From Kitasatospora sp. NA04385 (GTDB lineage: Bacteria > Actinomycetota > Actinomycetes > Streptomycetales > Streptomycetaceae), in assembly GCF_013364235.1 (NCBI RefSeq), contig NZ_CP054919.1, positions 5,054,295-5,118,294 on the forward strand: a stretch of DNA of 64,000 nt. The letters are read 5' to 3'. A program made the position numbers and the translations under genes. Below, piece after piece: positions 33,635 through 43,191 of the stretch (positions within the stretch are counted from its first letter, which is position 1; the number at the start of each line of letters is the position of its first letter). Below the pieces are notes generated by a model. It saw only the letters and a list, made by a program, of their open reading frames with translations, was not told where the DNA came from and made no database searches.

Positions 33635-34597
33635 ATGTTCGCTGCCTACGCCGCCCGCATCAGTCCTGACGACCCGTTGAGCGCACTGGAGCTGGGCGAG
33701 GTGCCCGAACCGGTGGCGCGTCCGGGGTGGAGCGTGGTGACCGTGAAGGCCGCCACCCTGAACCACCACGACCTGTGGTCGCTGCGCGGGGTCGGCCTGC
33801 CCGCCGAGCGGCTGCCCATGGTGCTCGGCTGCGACGCGGCCGGCGTCGACGAGGACGGCAACGAGGTGGTGATCCACTCGGTGGTCGGCCAGAGCGGCCA
33901 CGGGGTGGGCCCGCACGAGCCCCGGTCCATCCTGACCGAGCGCTACCAGGGCACCTTCGCGCAGCGCGTCGCGGTGCCGACCTGGAACCTGCTGCCCAAG
34001 CCGGCGGAGCTGAGCTTCGAGCAGGCCGCCTGCCTGCCCACCGCCTGGCTGACCGCCTACCGGATGCTGTTCACCAACGCGGGCGTCAAGCCCGGCGACA
34101 CGGTGCTGGTGCAGGGCGCCGGCGGCGGGGTGTCGACCGCGCTGGTGGTGCTGGCCAAGGCGGCCGGGCTGCGGGTGTGGGTCACCGGACGGGACGAGGC
34201 GAAGCGGGCCCGGGCGGTGGAGCTCGGCGCGGACGCGGCCTTCGAGAGCGGGGCCCGGCTGCCGGAACGGGTGGACGCGGTGATGGAGACCGTCGGCGCG
34301 GCGACCTGGTCGCACTCGGTGAAGTCGCTGCGCCCGGGCGGCACGATCGTGATCTCGGGGGCGACCAGCGGGCCCAGCCCGAAGTCCGCCGAGCTGAACC
34401 GGATCTTCTTCCTGGAGCTCAAGGTGGTCGGCTCGACCATGGGCTCCAAGGAGGAGCTGGCCGGCCTGCTGGCGCTGTGCGCCAACTCCGGGGTGCGGCC
34501 GGTGATCGACTCGGTGCTGCCGCTGGCCGGGGCCCGGGAGGCGTTCGCCCGGCTGGAGCGCGGGGACGTGTTCGGCAAGCTGGTGCTCACCCCCTGA
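33635..34597 (+). CDS. Zinc-type alcohol dehydrogenase / quinone-oxidoreductase-like protein
   Basis: The 320-residue MDR-superfamily protein has the GroES-like domain (VTVKAATLNHHDLWSLRGVGLPAERLPMVLGCDAAG) and a nucleotide-binding Rossmann domain (GDTVLVQGAGGGVSTALVVLAKAAG, GATSGPSPKSAE). Canonical structural-zinc cysteines are absent, so it is more like a zinc-independent reductase. The substrate is unknown. ATG 33635 appears leaderless. It is convergent with the PadR gene and ends at a clear terminator. Confidence 0.82.
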   Translation: MFAAYAARISPDDPLSALELGEVPEPVARPGWSVVTVKAATLNHHDLWSLRGVGLPAERLPMVLGCDAAGVDEDGNEVVIHSVVGQSGHGVGPHEPRSILTERYQGTFAQRVAVPTWNLLPKPAELSFEQAACLPTAWLTAYRMLFTNAGVKPGDTVLVQGAGGGVSTALVVLAKAAGLRVWVTGRDEAKRARAVELGADAAFESGARLPERVDAVMETVGAATWSHSVKSLRPGGTIVISGATSGPSPKSAELNRIFFLELKVVGSTMGSKEELAGLLALCANSGVRPVIDSVLPLAGAREAFARLERGDVFGKLVLTP

Positions 34598-34619
34598 CCC
34601 GCCCGGAACGGGAGGGGGC

Positions 34620-34652
34620 GGAGCGCCCCCGACCCGTCCTCGGGGGCGCTCC
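34620..34652. terminator. Bidirectional terminator
   Basis: GGAGCGCCCCCGA pairs with TCGGGGGCGCTCC around a seven-base loop, between convergent stop codons. Confidence 0.9.
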
Positions 34653-34672
34653 GGGTCTCGGGGAGCCGGCGC

Positions 34673-35689
34673 TCAGCGCTCGTACAGGGCGCGGGCGGCG
34701 GCCGCCAGGGCGTGCTGGGCGCGGGCCAGCCGGGCGGCGTCGACGCCGCGGTCGCGCGCGGTGTCCCGGACGTGGTCGCGGAACCGGTCCAGCAGGCGCT
34801 CCAGCTCGCGGGCCGGGTCGCCCGCCGGGTCGGTGCGCGCCCACTCGGGCAGCTCGGGCGCCCCGGCCGGTGCGGGCGCCCCGGCGGCGTCCGGGTGCGG
34901 CGCGTCCTTGTCGAGGTCGATCCGGACGGACGGCTCCTCGGACGTGCCCCAGCGCGCCGCGTCCGCCAGCGAGCCCAGGCCGCGGGTGAGTTCGGCCAGG
35001 CCCTCGGCCAGCCCGGCCGACCAGTCGCCGCCCGCGGCGTGCGCCCGGACCTGCTCCTCGACCCGGCGCTTGAGCCGCAGTGCCTCCTGCTGGGCGGCGG
35101 TGCGGGCGGCTTTGGACTGCTCGCGCAGCTTCCTGGCCTCCGCCTCGGCGGCCTTGGCCTGCTGCCGGGCGGCCTTCTCCTGCTCCTTGGCCCGCCGGGC
35201 CTGCTCCTTGGTCTCGGCCTTGAGCCGGGCGAACTCCTCCTTGGCCCGCTGCCAGGACTCCTGGTCGCGCCAGGGCGTCCCGCCGACGGTGCCGGTGGTG
35301 GCGGAGTCGGCGGCGGCCTGGTTCCACAGCTCGGCGCGCAGGTCCTTGGCGTTGTCCCGGACGTCCTGCCGGATGGCCCCGGCGAGCTGGCCGACCGAGT
35401 CGTGGATCTCGGCCTCCAGGTCGGTCAACTCGTCCGAGCGGGAGGCGAGTTCGCTGCGCCCGGCGTCGGTGAGCCGGTAGACCTTGCGGCCGCCCTCGGT
35501 GGTGTGGCTGACCAGCCCCTCCGCCTCCAGCTTGGCGAGCCGGGGGTAGACGGTGCCCGCGGAGGGCGCGTACAGGCCGTGGAAGCGCTCCTCCAGCAGG
35601 CGGATCACCTCGTAGCCGTGCCGGGGGCTCTCGTCGAGCAGCTTCAGCAGGTAGAGACGGAGCCGGCCGTGCCCGAACACCGGTGTCAT
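34673..35689 (-). CDS. PadR-family regulator with long coiled-coil C-terminus
   Basis: The 338-residue protein has an N-terminal PadR winged helix (about 5-85: LRLYLLKLLDESPRHGYEVIRLLEERFHGLYAPSAGTVYPRLAKLEAEGLV). An extended Lys/Glu/Ala/Arg-rich coiled coil (about 150-225, AKEEFARLKAETKEQARRAKEQEKAARQQ) follows, and then an acidic Pro/Ala linker and a helical end. It is longer than typical PadR proteins (about 110-220 residues). Its ATG overlaps the upstream DUF4097 stop by one base. The pair probably autoregulates through the operators at 36612-36654. Confidence 0.85.
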   Translation of the reverse strand: MTPVFGHGRLRLYLLKLLDESPRHGYEVIRLLEERFHGLYAPSAGTVYPRLAKLEAEGLVSHTTEGGRKVYRLTDAGRSELASRSDELTDLEAEIHDSVGQLAGAIRQDVRDNAKDLRAELWNQAAADSATTGTVGGTPWRDQESWQRAKEEFARLKAETKEQARRAKEQEKAARQQAKAAEAEARKLREQSKAARTAAQQEALRLKRRVEEQVRAHAAGGDWSAGLAEGLAELTRGLGSLADAARWGTSEEPSVRIDLDKDAPHPDAAGAPAPAGAPELPEWARTDPAGDPARELERLLDRFRDHVRDTARDRGVDAARLARAQHALAAAARALYER

Positions 35690-36582
35690 CAGGCCTCCTT
35701 GGTCAGGTCGAGCGGGGCCGCCGGCAGTTCTCCGGCCGGGCGGTCCTCCTCGGCGTCGGGTCGGCGCTGGACGGTGACCGCGCCGGTGACGGTGGTCACC
35801 GCGAGGCGGCCGCGGCCGGTGCCGAGCTGGCCGGAGAGCTTCTTGGAGCCCCAGCCGCCGCCGACGCTCAGTTCGGCGAAGGCGCTGGAGAGCGTCCCGC
35901 TGGTGGTGCCGGCCTCGACCTTGGCGTCGGCCAGGGCGGGCAGCCGGACGCCGACCGCGCCGGAGACGGTGTTGACCGCGATGTCGGTGGGGGTGGCGGC
36001 GTCCAGGTCCAGGGTGACGGCGCCGGAGACCGAGTGCGCGCGGATGCGCGTCGCCGAGCCGGCCACCAGGGTGACCGCGCCGGACACCGTGTTGACCTTC
36101 AGCTCGCCGGACAGGCCCTCGGCGTCGACGTCCCCCGAGACGGTGTTGGCGCTGACCTGGCCGGTCAGACCGGCCAGCGTGGTGGCGCCGCTGGCGCCGT
36201 GCACCCCGACCTCGCCGGCGATCCCGGAGATGGTGGCGTCGGCGGAGACGGTGCCGACCCGGACCACGGCGGCGGCCGGCACGGCCACCGTGACGTCGGC
36301 GCTGCGCTTGCGGCGCAGGCCGGAGAAGAAGGACTTGACCGTCTGCACGGACTTCACGGCCGCGCCGAACTCGCTCCAGCTGAGGTCCTTGTAGGTGACG
36401 GTGAGCACGCCGTCCTCCAGCGAGACCTGCAGCGGCTCACCCTCCAGCCGGGCCACCTCCAGCCGGGCCGGGCCCTCGGTGGGCACCACGTTCACCGTGC
36501 CGTCGACGACGCGCACGTGCAGGGTGTGCACGGCCTCGTCGAAGGCGATCTTCTCGGTGCTGTCTACCGTCCACTCGGTCAT
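35689..36582 (-). CDS. DUF4097 beta-helical (adhesin-like) protein
   Basis: The 297-residue protein is a DUF4097 family member with repeating TVSG elements (ANTVSGDVDAEGLSG, VNTVSGAVTL, AHSVSGAVTL, VNTVSGAVGV, GTTSGTLSS) that build a right-handed beta-helix. No signal peptide is seen, so it is probably cytoplasmic. DUF4097 genes very often accompany PadR regulators, where they may sense envelope stress, but the mechanism is not known. ATG 36582 follows GGGGAG. Confidence 0.85.
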   Translation of the reverse strand: MTEWTVDSTEKIAFDEAVHTLHVRVVDGTVNVVPTEGPARLEVARLEGEPLQVSLEDGVLTVTYKDLSWSEFGAAVKSVQTVKSFFSGLRRKRSADVTVAVPAAAVVRVGTVSADATISGIAGEVGVHGASGATTLAGLTGQVSANTVSGDVDAEGLSGELKVNTVSGAVTLVAGSATRIRAHSVSGAVTLDLDAATPTDIAVNTVSGAVGVRLPALADAKVEAGTTSGTLSSAFAELSVGGGWGSKKLSGQLGTGRGRLAVTTVTGAVTVQRRPDAEEDRPAGELPAAPLDLTKEA

Positions 36583-36611
36583 TTCCGGCTCCCCGTCCTC
36601 CCGTACGCCAT

Positions 36612-36654
36612 ACGCGATGTATCGCGTCCTTCTGCTATTCACGATATATCGCGT
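36612..36654. promoter_or_regulatory. Two palindromic operators upstream of the DUF4097-PadR operon
   Basis: ACGCGATGTATCGCGT (36612-36627) is a perfect 7-2-7 palindrome, and ACGATATATCGCGT (36641-36654) contains CGATATATCG. Centres are 27 bp apart, beginning 30 bp before the DUF4097 start. AT-rich TATCGCG palindromes of this type suit PadR autoregulation. Confidence 0.65.
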
Positions 36655-36819
36655 AGCCGGGAAGTCAAGGAGCCCCGACCCCCGTCCCGACCCGGAGCCC
36701 ACCCCGAGACGCCGCTCCGGGTCGACCCCGAGACCCGGCGCCGGGCGTTCCCGGGAACGCCGACGGCCCGGAAGGCGAACTCGCCTTCCGGGCCGCTGCG
36801 CTGACGCGACGTCAGCCGG

Positions 36820-37002
36820 TCACTCGTCGTCGTCCTCGTCGTCCAGCCGGGCCAGCCAGGTGGCCAGCCGCTCCACCGGCACCTCGAAGTCCGGGTTCAG
36901 GTCCACGAACTCCCGCAGCCGCTCGGCCAGCCACTCGAAGGTGACCTCCTCCTCGCCGCGCCGGCTCGCCAGTTCCTCGATGCCTCGGTCGGTGAAGTAC
37001 AC
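36820..37002 (-). CDS. Small acidic DUF6104-type protein
   Basis: The 60-residue protein begins MYFTDRGIEELASRRGEEEVTFEWLAERLREFVDLNPDFEVPVERLATWLARLDDEDDDE. It is highly acidic, soluble and probably helical. This matches a widespread streptomycete family (DUF6104) without known function. It lies between the DUF4097 operon and the Ser/Thr kinase gene; no clear ribosome site is visible. Confidence 0.75.
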   Translation of the reverse strand: MYFTDRGIEELASRRGEEEVTFEWLAERLREFVDLNPDFEVPVERLATWLARLDDEDDDE

Positions 37003-37062
37003 GGTGGTTCGCTCCGGGGTGCTGGTTCTCGGCCTGTCGGGCCCAGGATAGTGCGGGCCCGG

Positions 37063-38934
37063 TCAGCCGTTGTACTTGTAGTAGCTGAGCGAGATGGACA
37101 CCCCGCCGTCGCTGGTGGCGTTGAGGATCTTCACGATCGCCACGCTCCAGGTCTGGCGGTTGCGCACGCAGAGCATCCGGCCCGGCGGGAGGTCGTTGTA
37201 CGGGAAGTCGGCGCTCGGGTTCTTGTCGATCGCGTCCGAGCACTCCTGCGCGGTGAGCGAGTCGGTCTTGCTGAGGTACCGGTCGAAGCCGTCCGCCACG
37301 GACAGCGTGCTGTAGCCGGGCCGCAGGAAGACCTCGTTGCCGGAGTACGGCACCACCTTGCCGTTCAGCAGGTCGAAGCCGTAGTCGCTGCTGGGCGCGG
37401 ACAGCTCGTGGTCGGTGTAGACGGGGGTGAACCCGGCGGGCGCCCCGCTCTTGCGGGCGGAGGGCGAGGCCGAGCGGGAGGCCGAGGGCGACGCGGCGGG
37501 CGAGGAGTCGTCCGCCGACGCCGACGGCGACGCCTGGTCCCGGCTGCCGCCGACGCCCTCGGCGTTCGGCGAGGCCGGGGAGCTCTGCGTCGGCTGCCCG
37601 CCCTTCGCCGCGTTCGAGGTGTCGTCCTCGCCCAGGGTCTTCATCAGGACCAGCCCGCCCGCGGTGCCCGCCAGCAGCGTCACCAGCGCGACCACCAGCA
37701 GGGTCTTCCAGGACACCCCGCGCCGGCGCTCGTCCCTCGCGGCGGGGGCGGGCGCCGGCTCGGCGGCCAGTGGCACGGCGGGCCCCGGCGGCGGGGTGTG
37801 CTGCTCGGTCAGCCGCACCGTCGGACCGGCCGGGGCCACCGGGCCGGTGACCGCCTCCGAGGCCGGGGTGGGCGGGCCGAACGCGCCGGACGGGGGCGCC
37901 GGCGGGGCGGGCTGGTACTGACCCACCGGCGGGGCGACCGGCGGCGGGGGAGTGGCCGGCAAGGTCGGCGGCGCCGCCGGCAGCGGGGTCGGCGGGGTCC
38001 TCGGCAGGTCGGAGCGCCGGGTGATCTCGGTGTTCACCTGCCCGGGCAGCCAGTCCTCGCCGAACCGCAGCTGCCCGCCGACGGTCGGGTGCTCCCGGGC
38101 CGCCTGGATGATCTCGGCGGGCGTCGGCCGGTCCGCCGGGTCCTTCGCCAGGCAGCGGCCGACCAGTTCGCGCAGCGGCGCCGGCACCGTGCTCAGGTCC
38201 GGCTCCTCGTGCACCACCCGGTACAGCACCGCCGTGTCCGGGCCGTCGCCGAACGGCGGCGCGCCGCCCGCCACGTACGCGGCCAGCGCGCCCAGCGCGA
38301 ACACGTCGGTGGCCGGGGTGATCTTCTTGCCCTGGGCCTGCTCCGGCGACATGAACGCCGGCGAGCCGATCCGGTAGCCGGTGCCGGTCAGCGCCGTCGC
38401 GTCGGCGGCCCGGGCGATGCCGAAGTCGATCACCCGCGGCCCGTCCGAGGCCACCAGCACGTTGGCCGGCTTGAGGTCCCGGTGCACCACCTGGACGCTG
38501 TGGATCGCCTGCAGCGCCTCCGCGATGCCGCCGATCAGCAGCAGCACCGTGCGCACCGGCAGCGCCCCGTGCTCGCGCACCACCTGCTGGAGCGAGGGGC
38601 CCGGCACGTACGAGGTGACCAGCCAGGGCGCGCCCGACTCCAGGCCGCCGGAGTCGATCACCTGCGCGGTGTACAGCCCGTGGATGCGCTGGGCGCTGCT
38701 CACCTCCTGGGCGAAGCGGCGGCGGAACTCCCCGTCCTCGGCGAACTCCGGACGCACCACCTTGAGCGCCACCGGCCGGCCCCCCGGCGTGTACGACAGG
38801 TAGACCCGGCCCATGCCGCCCGCGCCGAGGCGGGCGAACAGCCGGTAGCCGCCGACCTCCCGGGGGTCGTCCGGCAGCAGGGGCTGGAAGACCGGCGGGA
38901 GCGGGACGGCGTTCTTCGGAGTGTCGGCTGCCAT
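37063..38934 (-). CDS. Serine/threonine protein kinase with extracellular C-terminal domain
   Basis: The 623-residue Pkn-type kinase has a kinase domain at about 28-290 with Gly-rich loop LGAGGMGRVYL, Lys58 in VALKVV, catalytic loop HRDLKPANV (Asp153) and Asp170 in IDFGIARA, plus the PAFMSPEQA activation segment. A Pro-rich linker is followed by a single membrane helix (TLLVVALVTLLAGTAGGLVLM, about 405-425). A Ser/Ala-rich stalk then leads to an extracellular domain of about 130 residues ending VSISLSYYKYNG, which I do not recognise. It likely senses an envelope signal. Confidence 0.92.
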   Translation of the reverse strand: MAADTPKNAVPLPPVFQPLLPDDPREVGGYRLFARLGAGGMGRVYLSYTPGGRPVALKVVRPEFAEDGEFRRRFAQEVSSAQRIHGLYTAQVIDSGGLESGAPWLVTSYVPGPSLQQVVREHGALPVRTVLLLIGGIAEALQAIHSVQVVHRDLKPANVLVASDGPRVIDFGIARAADATALTGTGYRIGSPAFMSPEQAQGKKITPATDVFALGALAAYVAGGAPPFGDGPDTAVLYRVVHEEPDLSTVPAPLRELVGRCLAKDPADRPTPAEIIQAAREHPTVGGQLRFGEDWLPGQVNTEITRRSDLPRTPPTPLPAAPPTLPATPPPPVAPPVGQYQPAPPAPPSGAFGPPTPASEAVTGPVAPAGPTVRLTEQHTPPPGPAVPLAAEPAPAPAARDERRRGVSWKTLLVVALVTLLAGTAGGLVLMKTLGEDDTSNAAKGGQPTQSSPASPNAEGVGGSRDQASPSASADDSSPAASPSASRSASPSARKSGAPAGFTPVYTDHELSAPSSDYGFDLLNGKVVPYSGNEVFLRPGYSTLSVADGFDRYLSKTDSLTAQECSDAIDKNPSADFPYNDLPPGRMLCVRNRQTWSVAIVKILNATSDGGVSISLSYYKYNG

Positions 38935-39075
38935 GCGGCGGGTCCCCCTTGGATGAGCGTGTCGAAGACGGCCGTCCGGCGCCCGGCGTCGGAAGCGGCG
39001 AACCATAACCTACCGAGCCGTCAGATCCCGTGCAGCCCACGCCGACCCGCAGCGCGTCACGGTCCGGAAACGGAA

Positions 39076-39122
39076 CCGCCCCCGCCCCCGCCCCCGGGGA
39101 ATCGGGGACGGGGACGGGGGCG
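39076..39122. terminator. GC-rich hairpin downstream of kgd
   Basis: A CCGCCCCCG run opposes CGGGGGCGG (39076-39122), 27 bp past the kgd stop. The repeat-rich arms allow several registers. Confidence 0.5.
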
Positions 39123-39148
39123 GACGGTGCCGTGCCGCGCTCAGCGGG

Positions 39149-42100
39149 TCAGAGCGAGAACACCTCTTCGACCAGTGCCTGCTGCTCGACGGCGTGCCGC
39201 TTCGCGGAGCCCACGGCCGGGGCCGAGGACGCCGTGCGGGCGACCCGGCGCAGCCGGGCGTTGCCGCCCGAGCGGCCGACCACGACCTGCAGGTGGTCGA
39301 CCAGGTTCATCGCGATGAACGGCCAGGCACCCTGGTTGGCCGGCTCCTCCTGCGCCCAGACGAACTGGACGTTCTCGCCGTAGCGGCCCAGCTCCTCCTG
39401 CAGCTCGGCCACCGGCAGCGGGTACAGGCGCTCGACGCGGACGATCGCGGTGTCGGTGACGCCGCGCTCGGTCCGGGCCGCCTCCAGGTCGTAGTAGAAC
39501 TTGCCGGAGGTGATGACCACCTTGCGGACCTGCGCCGGGTCGACCGTGCTGTCCCCGATCACCGGGCGGAAGCCGCCGCTGAGGAACTCGGAGGCGGAGG
39601 ACGCCGCGGCCTTCAGGCGCAGCATCGACTTCGGGGTGAAGACGATGAGCGGCTTGTGGTGCGGGTTGTGCGCCTGCCAGCGCAGCAGGTGGAAGTAGTT
39701 CGACGGCAGGGTCGGCATGGCGACCGTCATGTTGTCCTGCGCGCACAGCGCCAGGAAGCGCTCCGGGCGGGCGGACGAGTGGTCCGGGCCCTGGCCCTCC
39801 ATGCCGTGCGGCAGCAGCAGGGTGACGCCGGAGTGCTGGCCCCACTTCTGCTCGGCGGACGCGATGTACTCGTCGACCATGGTCTGCGCGCCGTTGACGA
39901 AGTCGCCGAACTGCGCCTCCCACATGACCAGCGCGTTCGGGCGGGTCAGCGAGTAGCCGTACTCGAAGCCCATCGCCGCGTACTCGCTGAGCAGCGAGTC
40001 GTAGACGGTGAAGCGGGCCTGGTCCTCGGTCAGGTACATCAGCGGGGTGTAGTCCTCGCCGGTGTTCCGGTCGATCAGCACCGCGTGGCGCTGGCCGAAG
40101 GTGCCGCGGCGGGAGTCCTGGCCGGCCAGCCGGACCGGGTGGCCCTCCATCAGCAGCGAGCCGATGGCGAGCGCCTCGCCGGTGGCCCAGTCGATGGTGT
40201 TGTCCTCGACCGAGGCGGCGCGGCGCTGGAGCTGCGGCAGCAGGCGCGGGTGCACGGTCAGCCAGTCCGGCAGGTTGACCTGCGAGGCGGCGATCCGCTT
40301 GACCATCTCGGCGGAGATGCCGGTCTGGATGGACACCGGGAAGTCCGCGACCGGGCGGCCGGCCTCGGTCGGCGCCGGGGCGGCGACGGCCTCGCGGACC
40401 TCGGAGAACACCTTCTCCAGCTGGCCCTGGAAGTCCTGGAGCGCCTGCTCCGCCTCTTCCATGGTGATGTCGCCGCGACCGATCAGCGCCTCGGTGTAGA
40501 GCTTGCGCACCGAGCGCTTCTTGTCGATCAGGTCGTACATCAGCGGCTGGGTGAACGACGGGTTGTCGGCCTCGTTGTGACCGCGGCGGCGGTAGCAGAT
40601 GAGGTCGATCACGACGTCCTTGTGGAACTGCTGGCGGAACTCGAAGGCCAGGCGGGCCACGCGGACCACGGCCTCCGGGTCGTCGCCGTTCACGTGGAAG
40701 ATCGGCGCCTCGATCATCCGGGCCACGTCGGTGCAGTACATCGACGAGCGCGAGGAGGCCGGGGCGGCGGTGAAGCCGACCTGGTTGTTGACCACGATGT
40801 GCACGGTGCCGCCGGTGCGGTAGCCGCGCAGCTGCGACATGTTCAGGGTCTCTGCGACCACGCCCTGGCCCGCGAAGGCCGCGTCGCCGTGGATCTGGAT
40901 CGGGAGCACCGGGAAGGTGGTGCCGCCGAAGTCCAGGATGTCCTGCTTGGCGCGGGCGATGCCCTCGACCACCGGGTCGACGGTCTCCAGGTGCGAGGGG
41001 TTGGCGGCCAGCGACACCTTGATGGTCTCGCCGTCCAGGCCGGTGAAGGTGCCCTCGGAGCCCAGGTGGTACTTCACGTCGCCGGAGCCGTGCATCGACT
41101 TCGGGTCGAGGTTGCCCTCGAACTCGCCGAAGATCTTGCCGAACGGCTTGCCGACGATGTTCGCCAGCACGTTCAGCCGGCCGCGGTGGGCCATGCCGAT
41201 GACGGCCTCGTCGAGGCGGTGCTCGGCGGCGGCGTCGATGGTGGCGTCCAGCAGCGGGATGAGCGACTCGCCGCCCTCCAGCGAGAAGCGCTTCTGCCCG
41301 ACGTACTTGGTCTGCAGGAAGGTCTCGAACGCCTCGGCCGAGTTCAGCCGGCGCAGGATGCGCAGCTGCTCCTCGCGCTCGGGCTTGGTGTACGGCTTCT
41401 CCAGGCGCTCCTGCAGCCACTTGCGCTGCGCCGGGTCCTGGATGTGCATGTACTCGATGCCGACGGTGCGGCAGTAGGTGTTGCGCAGCAGGCCGAGGAT
41501 GTCGCGGAGCTTCATCATCTTCTGGCCGCCGAAGCCGCCGACCGCGAACTCGCGCTCCAGGTCCCACAGGGTGAGGCCGTGCGAGACGACGTCCAGGTCG
41601 GGGTGCTTGCGCTGCATGTACTCCAGCGGGTCGGTGTCGGCCATCAGGTGGCCGCGGACCCGGTAGGAGTGGATCAGCTCGATGACCCGGGCGGTCTTGT
41701 TGACCTCGTCGTCGTGGGTGGTCGCCACGTCGGTGGCCCAGCGCACCGGCTCGTACGGGATCCGCAGGGACTCGAACACCTCGTCGTAGAAGTTGTTCGC
41801 GCCCAGCAGCAGCTGGTGGATCGAGCGGAGGAACTCGCCCGAGGCCGCGCCCTGGATGACCCGGTGGTCGTAGGTCGAGGTCAGGGTCATGATCTTGGAG
41901 ATGCCCAGGCGGGCCAGCGTCTCCGGGGAGGAGCCCTGGAACTCGGCCGGGTACTCCATGGCGCCGACGCCGACGATGGTGCCCTGGTTCTGCATCAGGC
42001 GCGGCACGGAGTGCACGGTGCCGATGCCGCCGGGGTTGGTCAGCGAGACCGTGACGCCGGTGAAGTCGTCCATGGTCAGCTTGTTGGCGCGGGCCCGGCG

Positions 42101-42890
42101 GACGATGTCCTCGTAGGCCTGCCAGAAGCCGAAGAAGTCGAGCGTCTCGGCCTTCTTGATGGCCGCGACGACCAGCTGGCGGTCGCCGTTCGGCTTGACC
42201 AGGTCGATGGCGAGGCCCAGGTTCACGTGCTCGGGCTTCACCAGGTAGGACTTGCCGTCCTCCACCTTGTAGGTGAAGTTCATGCCCGGGTTGGCCTTCA
42301 CGGCCTGCACCAGCGCGTAGCCGATCAGGTGGGTGAAGGACACCTTGCCGCCGCGGGCGCGCTGCAGGTGGTTGTTGATGACGATGCGGTTGTCGATCAA
42401 CAGCTTGGCGGGCACCGCGCGCACCGAGGTGGCGGTCGGAACCTCCAGCGAGGCGTCCATGTTGGTCGCCACGGCCTTGGCCGGGCCGCGCAGCTGCACC
42501 AGCTCCGGGCCCGCCGCGGCCTTCGCCGGCGCGGCGGCGGCCGGAGCGGCGGCCTCGGCGCGGGCGGGGGGCGGGTGCGGCCGGGAGCGGAGCGGGCGCG
42601 GCCACCGGCTGCGCGGGCGCCGGAGCGGCGGCCGGGGCAGCGGGTGCGGGCGCGGCCGGAGCTGCGGCAGCGGGAGCGGCGACAGGGGCCGGCTGGGAGC
42701 CGACCGGTGCGGCCTGGGTCACTGGAGTCACCTCGGTACCGGGCTTGTAGTCGGCGAAAAAGTCCCACCAGGCACGGTCGACCGAAGCCGGGTCCTGGAG
42801 GTACTGCTGGTAGATCTCGTCGACGAGCCACTCATTGGGGCCGAAGCCAGTGGAACTTGCCGAGCTGGGGGTTTCTTGGTGTGGCGACAC
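39149..42890 (-). CDS. kgd: Multifunctional 2-oxoglutarate decarboxylase/dehydrogenase (E2-E1 fusion), apparent frameshift
   Basis: The gene encodes the actinobacterial Kgd/SucA fusion that feeds the TCA cycle. The N-terminal segment (MSPHQETPSS, WLVDEIYQQYLQDPASVDRAWWDFFADYKPG) is in the frame starting at GTG 42890. The succinyltransferase-like domain and the thiamine-diphosphate E1 domains (IGMAHRGRLNVLANIVGKPF, SGDVKYHLGSEGTFTG, IHGDAAFAGQG) are in another frame that is open to 39149. The switch falls in the Ala/Pro linker at a G6 run (42566-42571); removing one base restores a single 1246-residue frame of normal length. Either a sequencing or assembly error or a true mutation is possible. 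An error is more likely, given intact coding on both sides. Confidence 0.9.
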
Positions 42891-43108
42891 GGGGCAACCG
42901 CCCTCTTCCGCTTCCTTTTGGGATGGTGGACAGCGGGGATTAAGGCTACGCCTCCGACCAGTGATCGCGCAGTCCCCGATGGTCAGGCGTCGCCCAGATC
43001 ACATTGCCCGGCGGGTTTTTGGCTGGATCCGTGCGTTAGGAATGCCGGAAATCGGGGAACTCGCCCCCAGATCGGTCGTGGTCATACCGGCGTAAAATCG
43101 GACGAACC

Positions 43109-43124
43109 AGTGGTCTGGACCACT
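43109..43124. promoter_or_regulatory. Near-perfect DasR-responsive element upstream of kgd
   Basis: AGTGGTCTGGACCACT is an inverted repeat of AGTGGTC/GACCACT and matches the dre consensus ACTGGTCTAGACCACT at 14 of 16 positions, the best match in the window. It sits 219 bp upstream of the kgd GTG and 68 bp past the sensor-kinase stop. Confidence 0.65.
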
Positions 43125-43191
43125 TGGCGGCTCCGGCCGCGCACCCCGGCCGAGCAGCCCGGCCCCGGTTTGTACCGATTCCGCCACAGTC

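Noticed and set aside
39194..42943. Long open frame on the + strand, antisense to kgd, and similar long antisense frames opposite many genes
   Set aside because: High GC3 opens the opposite-strand frame. The translations are Arg/Gly/Val/His-rich with no domains or ribosome sites.
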